Source of the DNA: Aquamicrobium sp. LC103
Lineage (GTDB): Bacteria; Pseudomonadota; Alphaproteobacteria; Rhizobiales; Rhizobiaceae
Reading direction: 5' to 3'
Length of the DNA stretch: 64,000 nucleotides
Assembly (NCBI RefSeq): GCF_001014615.2
Contig: NZ_LBCQ02000010.1
Coordinates: 124,001 to 188,000 of the forward strand
In this document: in pieces, positions 20,922 to 29,196 of the stretch
How the letters are laid out: each line of letters starts with the position of its first letter
Position numbering within the stretch: the first letter of the stretch is position 1
Notes under the pieces: generated by a model
The model's database searches: none
Seen by the model: only the letters and a program-made list of their open reading frames with translations
Told to the model about the DNA's origin: nothing
Made by a program: the position numbers and the translations under genes

Positions 20922-21704
20922 TCAGTAGAAGGAATAGCGCACGCCGAGCTTGAAGTCGTGCGAGGTGATGTCGCGGAAATGCATCGGGTTGTCGACGTTG
21001 TTGGTGCCGTCATAGGCAACGATGTCGCCCGACTTGGCATCTCCCAGATTGAGGAAGCTGTAGCCGAGATCGATCGTCATCCGCTCGGTGGCCTTGATGC
21101 CGACGCCGGCGTGAAGCGCCCAGGCGAAGTTCCATTTCGAGGCCGAATCCGCATAGGCGAGCGTCGGCGAGCCGAACGGGTCTATACCTTCGTCCCGGAA
21201 GGAATGGATGGTGTTGCGGCTCGCGCCGATGCCGGCGCCGATATAGGGCGTGATGCCGCGGAACTCGCCGAGATCGGCATAGGCATTCGCCATCAGCAGC
21301 CATTCCGACTTCTTCGCGGAATATTTGTTGAAGCGGTCGTCGACACCGTCGTTCCAGAGGTCCAGCCCGTGGAAGCCCACCTCGCCGCGATATTCGACGA
21401 CGCCGTCGACACGCAGCCATTTGTTGAACTGATAGCCGGCGCCGATGCCGCCGATCGGACCGGCCTCGAAGTTCTTGTCGACCACGGCGAGACCGGGAAT
21501 ATCGTCGAAAAGGACATTGTAGAGGCTGTCGACCCTCTGGTTGCTCATGCCGATGTGGCCGCGCAGATACCAGCCGCCGAAAGCGACGGGCTCGGGCTCA
21601 TATTCGATGACCGGCGGTTCGTAAAGATCGGCGGCCAAGACAGGCATGGCCGAACCGGCAAGCAATGCGACGCCGCCAAGCAGCGGCCTGACAAATTTCA
21701 TCAT
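20922..21704 (-). CDS. Omp25/Omp31-like outer-membrane beta-barrel protein
   Basis: A 260-residue paralogue of the neighbouring porin-like gene. The signal peptide is residues 1-25 (FVRPLLGGVALLAGSAMPVLA before ADLYEPP). Barrel strands are marked by GGWYLRGHIGMS, GGIGAGYQF, GITPYIGAGIGAS and the C-terminal HDFKLGVRYSFY with terminal Tyr. A second Met immediately after the first leaves the exact start open by one codon. The two Omp genes are separate units, each with its own terminator and TTAA-rich upstream region. Confidence 0.88.
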   Translation of the reverse strand: MMKFVRPLLGGVALLAGSAMPVLAADLYEPPVIEYEPEPVAFGGWYLRGHIGMSNQRVDSLYNVLFDDIPGLAVVDKNFEAGPIGGIGAGYQFNKWLRVDGVVEYRGEVGFHGLDLWNDGVDDRFNKYSAKKSEWLLMANAYADLGEFRGITPYIGAGIGASRNTIHSFRDEGIDPFGSPTLAYADSASKWNFAWALHAGVGIKATERMTIDLGYSFLNLGDAKSGDIVAYDGTNNVDNPMHFRDITSHDFKLGVRYSFY

Positions 21705-21789
21705 GACTTCCCACCCCTCGCGGACACGGATGCGACGCGCAACCCGCTTTAAAAAAAGCTGAATTCGGGTGGATAATGATGGGTAAAGG

Positions 21790-21817
21790 TTAAGTTGTGC
21801 TTAACCGTGCCGCTTAA
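21790..21817 (-). promoter_or_regulatory. CtrA-like site upstream of the Omp gene at 20922
   Basis: TTAA at 21790 and TTAAC at 21801 are seven bases apart (GTTGTGC), a full match to TTAA-N7-TTAAC. A third TTAA lies nine bases further at 21814. The same trio with N7 and N9 spacers occurs before the other Omp gene. The site is 86-113 bases from the start codon. Confidence 0.65.
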
Positions 21818-21949
21818 CCATAATTTGTGAAGACGAAGCGCAAGTTTGCAAGGCCCGGCCCGGTTTCGGCCGGGTCCGACCGCCGCCTCGAAGCATCGCT
21901 GCGGCTCTTCTTGCCGCGTTGCTTGCCACTGCTTGCACACCAACGGAAA

Positions 21950-21979
21950 GCAAAAAGGCCCGAGCGAGGCGCGGGCCTT
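21950..21979 (-). terminator. Rho-independent terminator of glmM
   Basis: On the minus strand AAGGCCCG and CGGGCCTT form a stem followed by TTTTTG, 22 bases after the glmM stop. This is a canonical terminator. Confidence 0.9.
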
Positions 21980-22001
21980 GAAAACGCATGAAGGCTTTCC
22001 G

Positions 22002-23354
22002 TCAGGCCGCGTCCTTGGTGTCCGCAATGACGCCGATGATATCGTCGACGACCTGCTCGACCAGCCCCTTGTCGTCGGCCTCCGCCATCACGCGGATCAG
22101 CGGTTCGGTGCCCGACGGGCGGATCACCAAGCGCCCCGCCTCGCCGAGGCGCGCGCGCGCATCCTCGATCGCCGTCTTGACGATCTGCGATTCCAGCGGC
22201 ATGCGGCCGGAGAAGCGGACGTTCTTGAGAACCTGCGGGACCGGCTCGAACTTGCGGCAGACCTCGCTGGCGGGCTTGCCCGCGCGCTTGATGCAGGCAA
22301 GCACCTGCAGGGCGGAGACGAGGCCGTCGCCCGTCGTCGAGAAATCGGACAGGACGACATGGCCGGACTGCTCGCCGCCGACATTGAAGCCGTGGGCGCG
22401 CATGTGCTCGACGACGTAGCGGTCGCCGACCTTGGTGCGGTGCAGGCCGAGTCCCATTCCGCCGAGGAACCGTTCCAGGCCGAGATTGGACATGATCGTG
22501 GCAACCACGCCGCCGCCGGCGAGCCTGCCGTTCTGCAGCCAGGCCTCGGCGATGACGGCCATCATCTGGTCACCGTCGATGACCGTGCCGTTCTCGTCGA
22601 CGAGAACCACGCGATCGGCATCGCCGTCGAGCGCGATGCCGATGTCGGCGCGCACTTCGTGCACCTTCTTGGAGAGGCCGAGCGGATGCGTTGAACCGCA
22701 ATCCTGATTGATGTTCAGGCCGTTCGGCTCGGTATTGATGGCGATGACCTCGGCGCCAAGTTCCCAGAGCGCGGCGGGCGCCACCTTGTAGCCGGCGCCG
22801 TTCGCACAATCGACCACGATCCGCAGCCCGGACAAGGACATGGAGCGCGGCAGGGTGCGCTTGGCGAATTCGATGTAGCGATCGTGCACGCCGTCGACAC
22901 GCTTGGCGCGACCGAGCGCGTCCGCATCGGCGGCCACGATGTCGACGTCATGGTCGAGAAGCTGCTCGATGCGCATCTCGATCTCGTCGGAGAGCTTGTA
23001 ACCGTCGGGACCGAAGAGCTTGATGCCGTTGTCGTAGTAGGGATTGTGCGAGGCCGAGATCATCACGCCGATGTCGGCGCGCAGCGAGCGCACCAGCATG
23101 GCGACAGCCGGCGTCGGTATCGGTCCGAGCAGGAACACGTCCATGCCGGCGGCGCAGAAGCCGGATACCATCGCGTTCTCGATCATGTAGCCGGAAAGGC
23201 GCGTGTCCTTGCCGAGGACGACGCGATGACGGTGATTGCCACGCTGAAACGACATGCCGGCGGCCATGCCAACCTTCATGGCGACCTCTGGCGTCATCGG
23301 AAATCTGTTGGCCCGCCCCCGGATCCCGTCTGTACCGAAATATCTTCTGCTCAT
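22002..23354 (-). CDS. glmM: Phosphoglucosamine mutase
   Basis: A 450-residue enzyme converting glucosamine-6-phosphate to glucosamine-1-phosphate for peptidoglycan and lipopolysaccharide precursors. The phosphoserine loop [14 protein letters not shown] has the active serine at S102, as in E. coli GlmM. The metal loop ALDGDADRV and the phosphate-binding [11 protein letters not shown] near the C-terminus are intact. The start at 23354 ([10 protein letters not shown]) fits the family; an upstream in-frame ATG adds 12 non-conserved residues. In related genomes glmM directly follows ftsH; here about 8 kb separates them. Confidence 0.96.
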   Translation of the reverse strand: MSRRYFGTDGIRGRANRFPMTPEVAMKVGMAAGMSFQRGNHRHRVVLGKDTRLSGYMIENAMVSGFCAAGMDVFLLGPIPTPAVAMLVRSLRADIGVMISASHNPYYDNGIKLFGPDGYKLSDEIEMRIEQLLDHDVDIVAADADALGRAKRVDGVHDRYIEFAKRTLPRSMSLSGLRIVVDCANGAGYKVAPAALWELGAEVIAINTEPNGLNINQDCGSTHPLGLSKKVHEVRADIGIALDGDADRVVLVDENGTVIDGDQMMAVIAEAWLQNGRLAGGGVVATIMSNLGLERFLGGMGLGLHRTKVGDRYVVEHMRAHGFNVGGEQSGHVVLSDFSTTGDGLVSALQVLACIKRAGKPASEVCRKFEPVPQVLKNVRFSGRMPLESQIVKTAIEDARARLGEAGRLVIRPSGTEPLIRVMAEADDKGLVEQVVDDIIGVIADTKDAA

Positions 23355-23497
23355 ACTTACTCTTACTTTCCCCGGCCAAATCTCTCCCAACGATCAGATT
23401 TGCCACAATAGAGCGCGTCTTCGATATCACAATATGTGAGAAAATGTTACGATTCCCCCACCAAATTGGTGAATCCACCCCCTTCAGCGGGTAGATC

Positions 23498-24589
23498 TCA
23501 CCGAAGTTGGGACACCCATTGGCGGAGCATTTCGGCGGCCTTGCGATCCTCCAGGCCACGTCCCAGCTCGGGCATCATTATGCCGGGCTCGGTGCTTTCG
23601 ACGCGGTAGTTGAGGATCGAACCGTCGGGATCGCCGGGCTTGATGTCGAATTGCCGGCCGCCAGAGCCGCGCCCGGCGGCGACAGGACGCTTGCGGATGC
23701 CGAGCGCCGTCGCGCTCTTCTCGCCCCAGGTGAGGAACAGGCCGGAATTGCTTGCCGGCCCCTCGCGGCGATGACAATGGGCGCAATTGACGTCGAGCCA
23801 GGCGCGGGCGCGGGCGTCGATGTCTGCGCCCTCGTCCTGCCAATCCGGTACGAAAGCGACGGTCGAGGGATCGGGGAGCCCTTCGAGAATTCCGGCTTCC
23901 TTCCAGTGTTCGAGCTGATTGCGGGTGCCGCCCGGATAGTCGAAGTCGAAATTCAGGTTGCGCGCCTTGGGCCCGAGCGGGACGATCTCCCCCGAGAACG
24001 CGTGGCAGCCCTTGCACTGGTTCTTGTTGGGCACCGAGTAGGAGAAAGCGAGCGGCTCTCCCTCCTCGTCGATGGTGGAGATATCCACCCGCGCGCCGGC
24101 GATCTTCAACTCGGCGTCCGTCTGCTCCTCGTTCCATAGATAGGCCCAGGCGTGCCAGCCGTCCTCGTGCCTGAGCATCACACGGGTCTCGATGAGACGC
24201 ACGTCTTTCCCGGGCGCGCGGTAGTCGGACGGAAAGGCGAAAGTCTTGACGAGCGCACTGCCGGCCGGAAACTCGAACGCCTCGTCGGCGACGAATGTCG
24301 CGGCCTTTCCCTCGGGCACATGAACGAAGCGGTATTTCAGCGCGCCGTCCGAAAAGAGCGCGGTGTGCGGCGCGAACGGAACGACGCCCGCGGCCGGTTT
24401 CTGCGTCCGCATATCGTCGAAGAAACCGAATTCGGAGAGAAGCTTCGGCGGCCGGTCCGCCAGGACCGCGTCGGCGGAGACCGCCCGTGCCGGAAGACAG
24501 GCCGCGAGAAGCAGGAAAAGCGCGGCGGGCAGGACAAAGGCAAGCAACATAGAGTGCCGGCTTTGCCGATCGGCGATAGGCATTTCCAC
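23498..24589 (-). CDS. Diheme c-type cytochrome lipoprotein (TIGR03806/SO2930-type)
   Basis: A 363-residue exported protein. The N-terminus has a lipobox-like LAAC at 28-31 in a hydrophobic stretch, so it is probably a lipoprotein. Two c-type heme motifs are present: CKGCH (192-196) and CAHCH (269-273). The IMMPEL segment near 337-341 could supply an axial Met. The protein fits the uncharacterised family TIGR03806, which regularly pairs with a beta-helix family (TIGR03805); the gene for that partner lies ten bases upstream. A redox role in the envelope is likely, but substrate and partner are unknown. Confidence 0.85.
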   Translation of the reverse strand: MEMPIADRQSRHSMLLAFVLPAALFLLLAACLPARAVSADAVLADRPPKLLSEFGFFDDMRTQKPAAGVVPFAPHTALFSDGALKYRFVHVPEGKAATFVADEAFEFPAGSALVKTFAFPSDYRAPGKDVRLIETRVMLRHEDGWHAWAYLWNEEQTDAELKIAGARVDISTIDEEGEPLAFSYSVPNKNQCKGCHAFSGEIVPLGPKARNLNFDFDYPGGTRNQLEHWKEAGILEGLPDPSTVAFVPDWQDEGADIDARARAWLDVNCAHCHRREGPASNSGLFLTWGEKSATALGIRKRPVAAGRGSGGRQFDIKPGDPDGSILNYRVESTEPGIMMPELGRGLEDRKAAEMLRQWVSQLR

Positions 24590-24599
24590 CGTCTCCAGA

Positions 24600-25916
24600 C
24601 TACACGCCCTCTTCCTGCGGCAGCTTCACCGGCGACGGCTCCGGCAGGCTGCCCTTGTAGGCGGCGATGTTCTTGTCCGGCCACCAGCCCCAGGGAAGCA
24701 ATGTCTGCGAGATCATCTTGAGGTTGACGAAGGTGGTTCCCTCCGCCTCGTCGACATAGATGCGGTCGCCCTGCGCCACCCAGGAAAAATATTCCGGAAT
24801 GCGCGTGACGCCGTCCCAGACGATGTCGGGGACCGGAATGCCCGAAACGTCCGAGATGATCTTGCCGACCTCGCCGTCCGGCTCCGCGCCGCCGTCGCCG
24901 TAGGTATTATTGTGAACGTAGACGCCGCGCGGCACGAACATGTACTCGTCGTCGTCATACTCGTTCGGGTATGCGTTGATCAGCACATGCGTGGTGCCGT
25001 TCCGATCGAAGCGGTTGTTGAAGACGTGGACGTTGCGGTTGGCCATGACCATGACGCCCATCCCCTTGGGCACGATGCCGACGATGTTGCCTTCCGGCGC
25101 GAAGTTCGGCGTGTCGTTGTCGACCACGTCGTTGTCGAAGACGCGGATGTCGTGGCCGCCTTGCACCGGCAGGTTCGGCAGGTCGAAGATCAGGATGCCG
25201 CCGGTGTTGCGGGTCGCGACGTTGCCGTAGACGTCAGCGCGATAGGAATTCTCGATCTCGATGCCGGCGACGTTGAACTCGGCGCGGCTGTTGCGCACGA
25301 CGATGTCCTCGCTCTGGCCGACATAGATGCCGGCATCCGACGCGCCGCGCACGGTGACCCCGTCGATCAGGATGTTCTTCGACGAAACCGGATAGACGCC
25401 GTAGGCGCCGTTCTCCGCCTTCGGTCCGCCGGTCCATTCGACGCGAAGGTTGCGGAAGGTGATCTGGTCCGAGCCCTTGGACTTAACACCGTCGCCCTTG
25501 GTGTCCTCGACCCCGAAATCCTCTAGGACGACGCGATTCGACGTGACGAGAAGTCCCTCGCCCGAGCCTTGCTGCCCCTTGAAGGAGAGCACCGTCGAAT
25601 CCGGCCCCTCCCCGCGCACCGTGACGTCGTCGACGTCGAGCGAGAGGCCGTCGGTCAGCTCGTAGCGACCGGCGGCAATGGTGATCGTGTCGCCGGGCTC
25701 GGCCATGATGAGCGCCTCGATCAGTCTTTCATTGGCATCGCTGCCCGGCTCGACGCGATGATCGGCCGCGTGGAGGGCGGTCATCGAAAGCAGGAAGGCC
25801 AAGCCGGAAAGCAGGACGGTGGTCCGCCCGCTTTTCTTTCCGGCCGTCAGGCCGGGGAAGGGTGGAAGGCCAACATGTCCACCCATGTCATCCGCGATCG
25901 TCGATCTGCATCCCAT
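24600..25916 (-). CDS. Secreted parallel beta-helix protein (TIGR03805-type)
   Basis: A 438-residue exported protein built of right-handed parallel beta-helix turns: successive units such as DVTVRGEGPDSTVLSF, NRVVLEDFGVEDTKGDG, QITFRNLRVEWTGG and NILIDGVTVRGASDAG. The signal sequence is at about 31-50 after a long charged N-region, with cleavage near ALHA/AD. The start at 25916 has a GGGAGGAGA ribosome site; an upstream frame extends further without one. The family (TIGR03805, by recollection) is known for occurring with the diheme cytochrome gene found immediately downstream. Beta-helices often bind or cut polysaccharides, but no catalytic residues can be assigned. Confidence 0.85.
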   Translation of the reverse strand: MGCRSTIADDMGGHVGLPPFPGLTAGKKSGRTTVLLSGLAFLLSMTALHAADHRVEPGSDANERLIEALIMAEPGDTITIAAGRYELTDGLSLDVDDVTVRGEGPDSTVLSFKGQQGSGEGLLVTSNRVVLEDFGVEDTKGDGVKSKGSDQITFRNLRVEWTGGPKAENGAYGVYPVSSKNILIDGVTVRGASDAGIYVGQSEDIVVRNSRAEFNVAGIEIENSYRADVYGNVATRNTGGILIFDLPNLPVQGGHDIRVFDNDVVDNDTPNFAPEGNIVGIVPKGMGVMVMANRNVHVFNNRFDRNGTTHVLINAYPNEYDDDEYMFVPRGVYVHNNTYGDGGAEPDGEVGKIISDVSGIPVPDIVWDGVTRIPEYFSWVAQGDRIYVDEAEGTTFVNLKMISQTLLPWGWWPDKNIAAYKGSLPEPSPVKLPQEEGV

Positions 25917-25978
25917 AGTCGTCTCCTCCCTCTCCTCGGGATCACGATGCGCCCGCTCTTGCGCCATGTCAAGAAAGA

Positions 25979-25991
25979 TGAAAGTGTTTCA
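25979..25991. promoter_or_regulatory. Palindrome TGAAA-GTG-TTTCA, candidate TetR operator
   Basis: A perfect 5-bp inverted repeat around GTG lies three bases before the tetR start and within the 78-base divergent region shared with the beta-helix gene. Position and symmetry suit a TetR-family operator controlling both directions. Confidence 0.5.
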
Positions 25992-25994
25992 CTT

Positions 25995-26627
25995 ATGGAT
26001 GCAGTCGAGCCGCGGAAGCCGAGAGCTCCCCGCCAGAAGCGGGCGAAGAAGACGCGCGCGCGGTTGCTGGAAGCGGTGGAGACGCTGGTCGCGGCCGAGG
26101 GCGCCGACGCAGTCACCACCACCCGCATCGCAGCCGAGACCGGCGTCGCCGTCGGCACGATCTACCGCTATTTCACCGATCGCGACGCGCTGCTGCTCGC
26201 CGCCTACGACGCAACCGTCGGCCGCATCGTCGAGACCTGTCACGACGCGCTGGAGAAACTGCCGGTCGATGCGCGGATGGACGAGGCGGCGGGCCATCTG
26301 CTCGGCGTCTATCTTTCGTCGGCGGAGGCCATCCCGGCGCATTCCGGCCTGCTCGTCGCCATGCGCCGCCTGCGTCCGATCGAGGCCGAAGGGGCAGGCG
26401 AGGATCGCATCATCGCCGAGATCGTCGCGCCCTTCTTCGCGCGCTTCGCGCCCGCCGCGTCCTCCGAGCCGCTGCGGCTGCACCTCATGAGCACGCTGCT
26501 CGGCACGATGGTCGATCTCTATCTGCTGACCGCCGAGCCGGCCGGCCGCGCGCTCCTTCGCGCGGAGATCGAAGCGCATGTGCTGCTGATGGTCGATCGC
26601 GCGATCAACGAGCCTCGGATGGGCTGA
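25995..26627 (+). CDS. TetR-family transcriptional regulator
   Basis: A 210-residue regulator. The N-terminal helix-turn-helix reads ADAVTTTRIAAETGVAVGTIYRYFTDRDALL, the standard TetR signature ending in YRYF. The helical C-terminal domain should bind an effector that is not identifiable. The ATG at 25995 is chosen because the protein begins just ahead of the conserved domain; an in-frame ATG at 25947 is possible. It is divergent from the beta-helix/cytochrome pair, so it is the likely regulator of that pair. Its 3' end overlaps the convergent marR gene by 23 bases. Confidence 0.9.
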   Translation: MDAVEPRKPRAPRQKRAKKTRARLLEAVETLVAAEGADAVTTTRIAAETGVAVGTIYRYFTDRDALLLAAYDATVGRIVETCHDALEKLPVDARMDEAAGHLLGVYLSSAEAIPAHSGLLVAMRRLRPIEAEGAGEDRIIAEIVAPFFARFAPAASSEPLRLHLMSTLLGTMVDLYLLTAEPAGRALLRAEIEAHVLLMVDRAINEPRMG

Positions 26628-27174
26628 CGAAAGAGGCGGCGATCTCCTTCTCCGCCGAGAGGATCAGTTTCCGCAACAGCCGGGCCAGTTCCTTGCGGTC
26701 CTCCCCGTCGAGGCCGGCGAGAAATTTTCTTTCACTTGCCATGTCGAGGCGAAACGCCTCCTCCGCCCGCTTTTGTCCCTCCTCGGTCAGGCCGACGAGG
26801 AAGCTCCTGCCGTCATGCGGCGATTTCTCCCGGCGGACGAGGCCGGCCTTCTCCAGCCTGTCCAGGCGGTGGGTCAGCCCTCCGGACGAGATCATCAGCA
26901 AGGTGTAGAGCTCGGTCGGGGTCAACCTGTAAGGCGGGCCGGAGCGGCGCAACGTGGCGATCACGTCGAACTCGCCCCTGTCGAGCCCGAAGCCGGCAAA
27001 GGTCGCCTCGATGCTCGGCCGCACCAAGTTCGACAGTCGGTAGGCGCGTCCGAGGATCGCCATCGCCTCGGTGTCAAGGTCGGGAAGCTCGCGCGCCCAT
27101 TGCGCCCGCAAGCGGTCCACGTGGTCTTCCCTGGCGGTTTCCTTCGTCATCCCGTCCTCCATGCGAGCGGGCAT
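26605..27174 (-). CDS. MarR-family transcriptional regulator
   Basis: A 189-residue winged-helix regulator. The recognition region LTPTELYTLLMISSGGLTHRLDRLEKAGLVRREKSP, with the wing DGRSFLVGLTEEG, is the MarR signature. It starts 83 bases from the divergent cupin gene, and that gap holds two 18-bp palindromes that look like its operators. The first codons are uncertain: M5 or M9 could also start the protein. Control of the cupin and of itself is the simplest reading. Confidence 0.9.
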   Translation of the reverse strand: MPARMEDGMTKETAREDHVDRLRAQWARELPDLDTEAMAILGRAYRLSNLVRPSIEATFAGFGLDRGEFDVIATLRRSGPPYRLTPTELYTLLMISSGGLTHRLDRLEKAGLVRREKSPHDGRSFLVGLTEEGQKRAEEAFRLDMASERKFLAGLDGEDRKELARLLRKLILSAEKEIAASFVSPSEAR

Positions 27175-27184
27175 AGCAGGAATA

Positions 27185-27233
27185 TGTCTTGACGAGAAGA
27201 TAAATTGGGCCTATTTATCTTCTCACGAAGATA
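27185..27233. promoter_or_regulatory. Two 18-bp MarR operators in the marR-cupin gap
   Basis: Site 1 (27185-27202) reads TGTCTTGACGAGAAGATA, an imperfect palindrome. Site 2 (27216-27233) is TATCTTC-TCAC-GAAGATA, a perfect one. Centres are 31 bases apart, about three helical turns. The two sites are arranged symmetrically, so GAGAAGATAAAT (27194-27205) and ATTTATCTTCTC (27213-27224) form a larger 12-bp inverted repeat. This is a typical MarR control region for a divergent gene pair. Confidence 0.75.
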
Positions 27234-27257
27234 GTTTTTCATCGGAGGAGAAGGAAG

Positions 27258-27599
27258 ATGTATCAGGTCGTCCGCAAGGCTGAGCAGAACCCAGCCGCCA
27301 ACCGAACCGTCCGCTTCGAGGGCCGCGACCACGGTTCGGGCGTGTCGTTCTTCCTCGTCGACAACGAGCCGGGCCAGGGTCCCCGCCTGCACGTCCACCC
27401 TTATACGGAAACCTGGATCGTGCAGTCGGGCGAGGCCGAGTTCACCGTCGGCACTGAAAAGACTCGCGCATTTGCCGGGGACATCGTCGTGGCCGGCGCC
27501 GGCATCCCGCACAAATTCAGGAATGTCGGCTCGAGCCGCCTCGAGATCGTCTGCATTCACGCAAACGACCACATCGTGCAGGAATTCCTGGAGGGATAG
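27258..27599 (+). CDS. Small single-domain cupin protein
   Basis: A 113-residue cupin. Motif 1 is seen as GPRLHVHPYTETWIVQSGEAEF, with the metal-ligand pattern HxH...E followed by G. Motif 2 is GDIVVAGAGIPHKFRN, with the last His ligand. The metal and substrate are not predictable. Small cupins next to MarR regulators are often oxidative-stress or isomerase-like proteins. The start codon follows a GGAGGAGAAGGAAG ribosome site. It is convergent with the SDR gene, ten bases away. Confidence 0.88.
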   Translation: MYQVVRKAEQNPAANRTVRFEGRDHGSGVSFFLVDNEPGQGPRLHVHPYTETWIVQSGEAEFTVGTEKTRAFAGDIVVAGAGIPHKFRNVGSSRLEIVCIHANDHIVQEFLEG

Positions 27600-27609
27600 G
27601 CGCCGCGTT

Positions 27610-28524
27610 CTACCGATAGCCGGTCGCGTCGGCCGGCTTGCCGGGTTCCTCGACTTCCCTGATGTAGCGCCACGCGTCGGGGCGTGAACCGTCGAGATCA
27701 TCGAAACCGTAGACCTGCGCGAGCTCGCCGCTCGACAAGGACTGTCCGTTCCAGCGCGCGCGATCGGGATCGGCGGCAAGTGCCGCAACGGCGCGGCCGA
27801 CGAAGCGGGGCGTTTCCGAAATCACGAAATGCGGTACCTTGTCGGTCGCGTCCCGCCAGTTCTCCTCGCTTACGCCGAACGTCTCCAGCATTATCTCCGA
27901 ACGGAGCCAGCCTGGCGTGATCGAGACCGAGGTCGCGCCGTGCGGAGCGAGATCCTTGGCGTGCGCCCACGCCATCCGCGTCACCGCCACCTTGGCGAGA
28001 TCGTAGAAGGGCGAGAGGCGGTAATGATCCGCATTGTAGGCCGCCGTACCGTCCGTCACCTCCACCAACAGCCCGCCCGGCCGCTCGATCAGCAGCGGCA
28101 ACGCGTGATGCGCGGTAACGAGATGGGTGTCGATGGCAAGCCGCAACATGCGCAGGCCGTTTTCGAGATCGTGCTCCCAAACCGGCTTATGCCATTCGAC
28201 GAGGTTCTCCCCGCCCCAGATATCGTTGACGAGAATGTCGAGGCGGCCCTGTTCCGCGCGGATGCGCCGGGCCAACGCCTCGACCTCGGCGGGAACGAGA
28301 TGGTCCGCCTGCACGGCGATGCCCTTGCCGCCCGCGGCGCTGATCAGTTCCGCCGTTTCCTCGATCGTCTCGGGGCGCTTGTATTCGGATTGCCGACTGC
28401 GCGTCGTCCGACCGCTCGCATAGACGGTGGCACCGGCCGCGCCCAGCTCCACGGCGATGCCTCGGCCGGCACCGCGCGTCGCGCCGGCGACGAGCGCGAT
28501 CTTTCCTTCGAGAGGCAGGCTCAT
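27610..28524 (-). CDS. Short-chain dehydrogenase/reductase (SDR)
   Basis: A 304-residue Rossmann-fold oxidoreductase. The cofactor loop is GATRGAGRGIAVELG near the N-terminus, and the SGRTTRS stretch after beta-2 suggests NADP preference. The catalytic Tyr-Lys appears as FYDLAKVAV. The usual NNAG motif is replaced by VNDIWGG, as in a subgroup of SDRs. The start at 28524 has an AAGGAG site. It is divergent from a TetR gene with a 22-bp palindrome between them, so that TetR very likely controls it. Confidence 0.88.
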   Translation of the reverse strand: MSLPLEGKIALVAGATRGAGRGIAVELGAAGATVYASGRTTRSRQSEYKRPETIEETAELISAAGGKGIAVQADHLVPAEVEALARRIRAEQGRLDILVNDIWGGENLVEWHKPVWEHDLENGLRMLRLAIDTHLVTAHHALPLLIERPGGLLVEVTDGTAAYNADHYRLSPFYDLAKVAVTRMAWAHAKDLAPHGATSVSITPGWLRSEIMLETFGVSEENWRDATDKVPHFVISETPRFVGRAVAALAADPDRARWNGQSLSSGELAQVYGFDDLDGSRPDAWRYIREVEEPGKPADATGYR

Positions 28525-28588
28525 TTCTCTTCTCCTTGAATTGCATCGGTCCGGTCGGCAGGCTAGCCATGCTCGATAGGATTTGATA

Positions 28589-28610
28589 TATAAATGAATA
28601 TTCATTTATA
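28589..28610. promoter_or_regulatory. 22-bp perfect palindrome between SDR and tetR
   Basis: Half-site TATAAATGAAT is followed with no spacer by its exact complement ATTCATTTATA. It lies in the 99-base divergent region, 65 bases from the SDR start and 13 bases from the tetR start. The ATGAATATTCAT core is of the kind bound by TetR-family repressors. Confidence 0.8.
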
Positions 28611-28623
28611 AATAAAGGTCAAG

Positions 28624-29187
28624 ATGCCTCGCCCGAAAACCCTCTCCGACAAGGACGTGCTCGACGCCGCCCTCGCGATCGTCCACCGGAACGGCCCTGA
28701 AGCGTTGACCTTCGCCAGCCTTTCGGAGCGTTGCGGTCTTTCGCCCGCCACCCTTGTGCAGCGTTTCCGGAACATGGCCGGCATCAAGCAGGCCGCCCTT
28801 CTGCATGCATGGGATAGCCTGGACGAGAAGACGGCGAGCCTGGCGGCAAGCGTCCCGAGGACGCCGGTCGGCGCCGTGGAGCTGCTTGTCGGACTTTCCG
28901 GCGACTATGGAGGGATCGAGGCCTATGCCGAAGGCCTGCTCGTGCTGCGCGAGGATCTGCGCGATCCGGCACTTCGGGCCCGCGGTGCGGCCTGGAAGGC
29001 CGCTCTTTCCAAAGCCTTGGACGACTGCTTCTCGGAAACGTCCGCCGCGCCTGCGGAAATCGGGCTGATCATGGCCACCCAGTGGCAGGGCGCGCTGCTC
29101 TGGTGGAGCTTCGACCCCAGGCAAAGCCTGCAGGGCTTCGTCGAGGATCACCTGAACCGCTTCGTGTCGGTCGTCATTCCGTCATGA
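28624..29187 (+). CDS. TetR-family transcriptional regulator
   Basis: A 187-residue regulator. Its helix-turn-helix is FASLSERCGLSPATLVQRFRNMAGIKQAAL, where the VQRF replaces the more common YYHF. The C-terminal ligand domain is short and Trp-rich (QWQGALLWWSFDP). It is divergent from the SDR gene, and the palindrome at 28589-28610 is its probable operator. Loss of repression would induce the reductase, a common pattern for electrophile or aldehyde response, but the ligand is unknown. Confidence 0.88.
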   Translation: MPRPKTLSDKDVLDAALAIVHRNGPEALTFASLSERCGLSPATLVQRFRNMAGIKQAALLHAWDSLDEKTASLAASVPRTPVGAVELLVGLSGDYGGIEAYAEGLLVLREDLRDPALRARGAAWKAALSKALDDCFSETSAAPAEIGLIMATQWQGALLWWSFDPRQSLQGFVEDHLNRFVSVVIPS

Positions 29188-29196
29188 GCTTGAACT

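Noticed and set aside
23451-23475. Nested inverted repeat around CACCAAATTGGTG between the cytochrome gene and glmM
   Set aside because: It could be an operator for glmM or a weak 3' hairpin of the cytochrome gene; there is no U run and no motif to decide, so it is not annotated.
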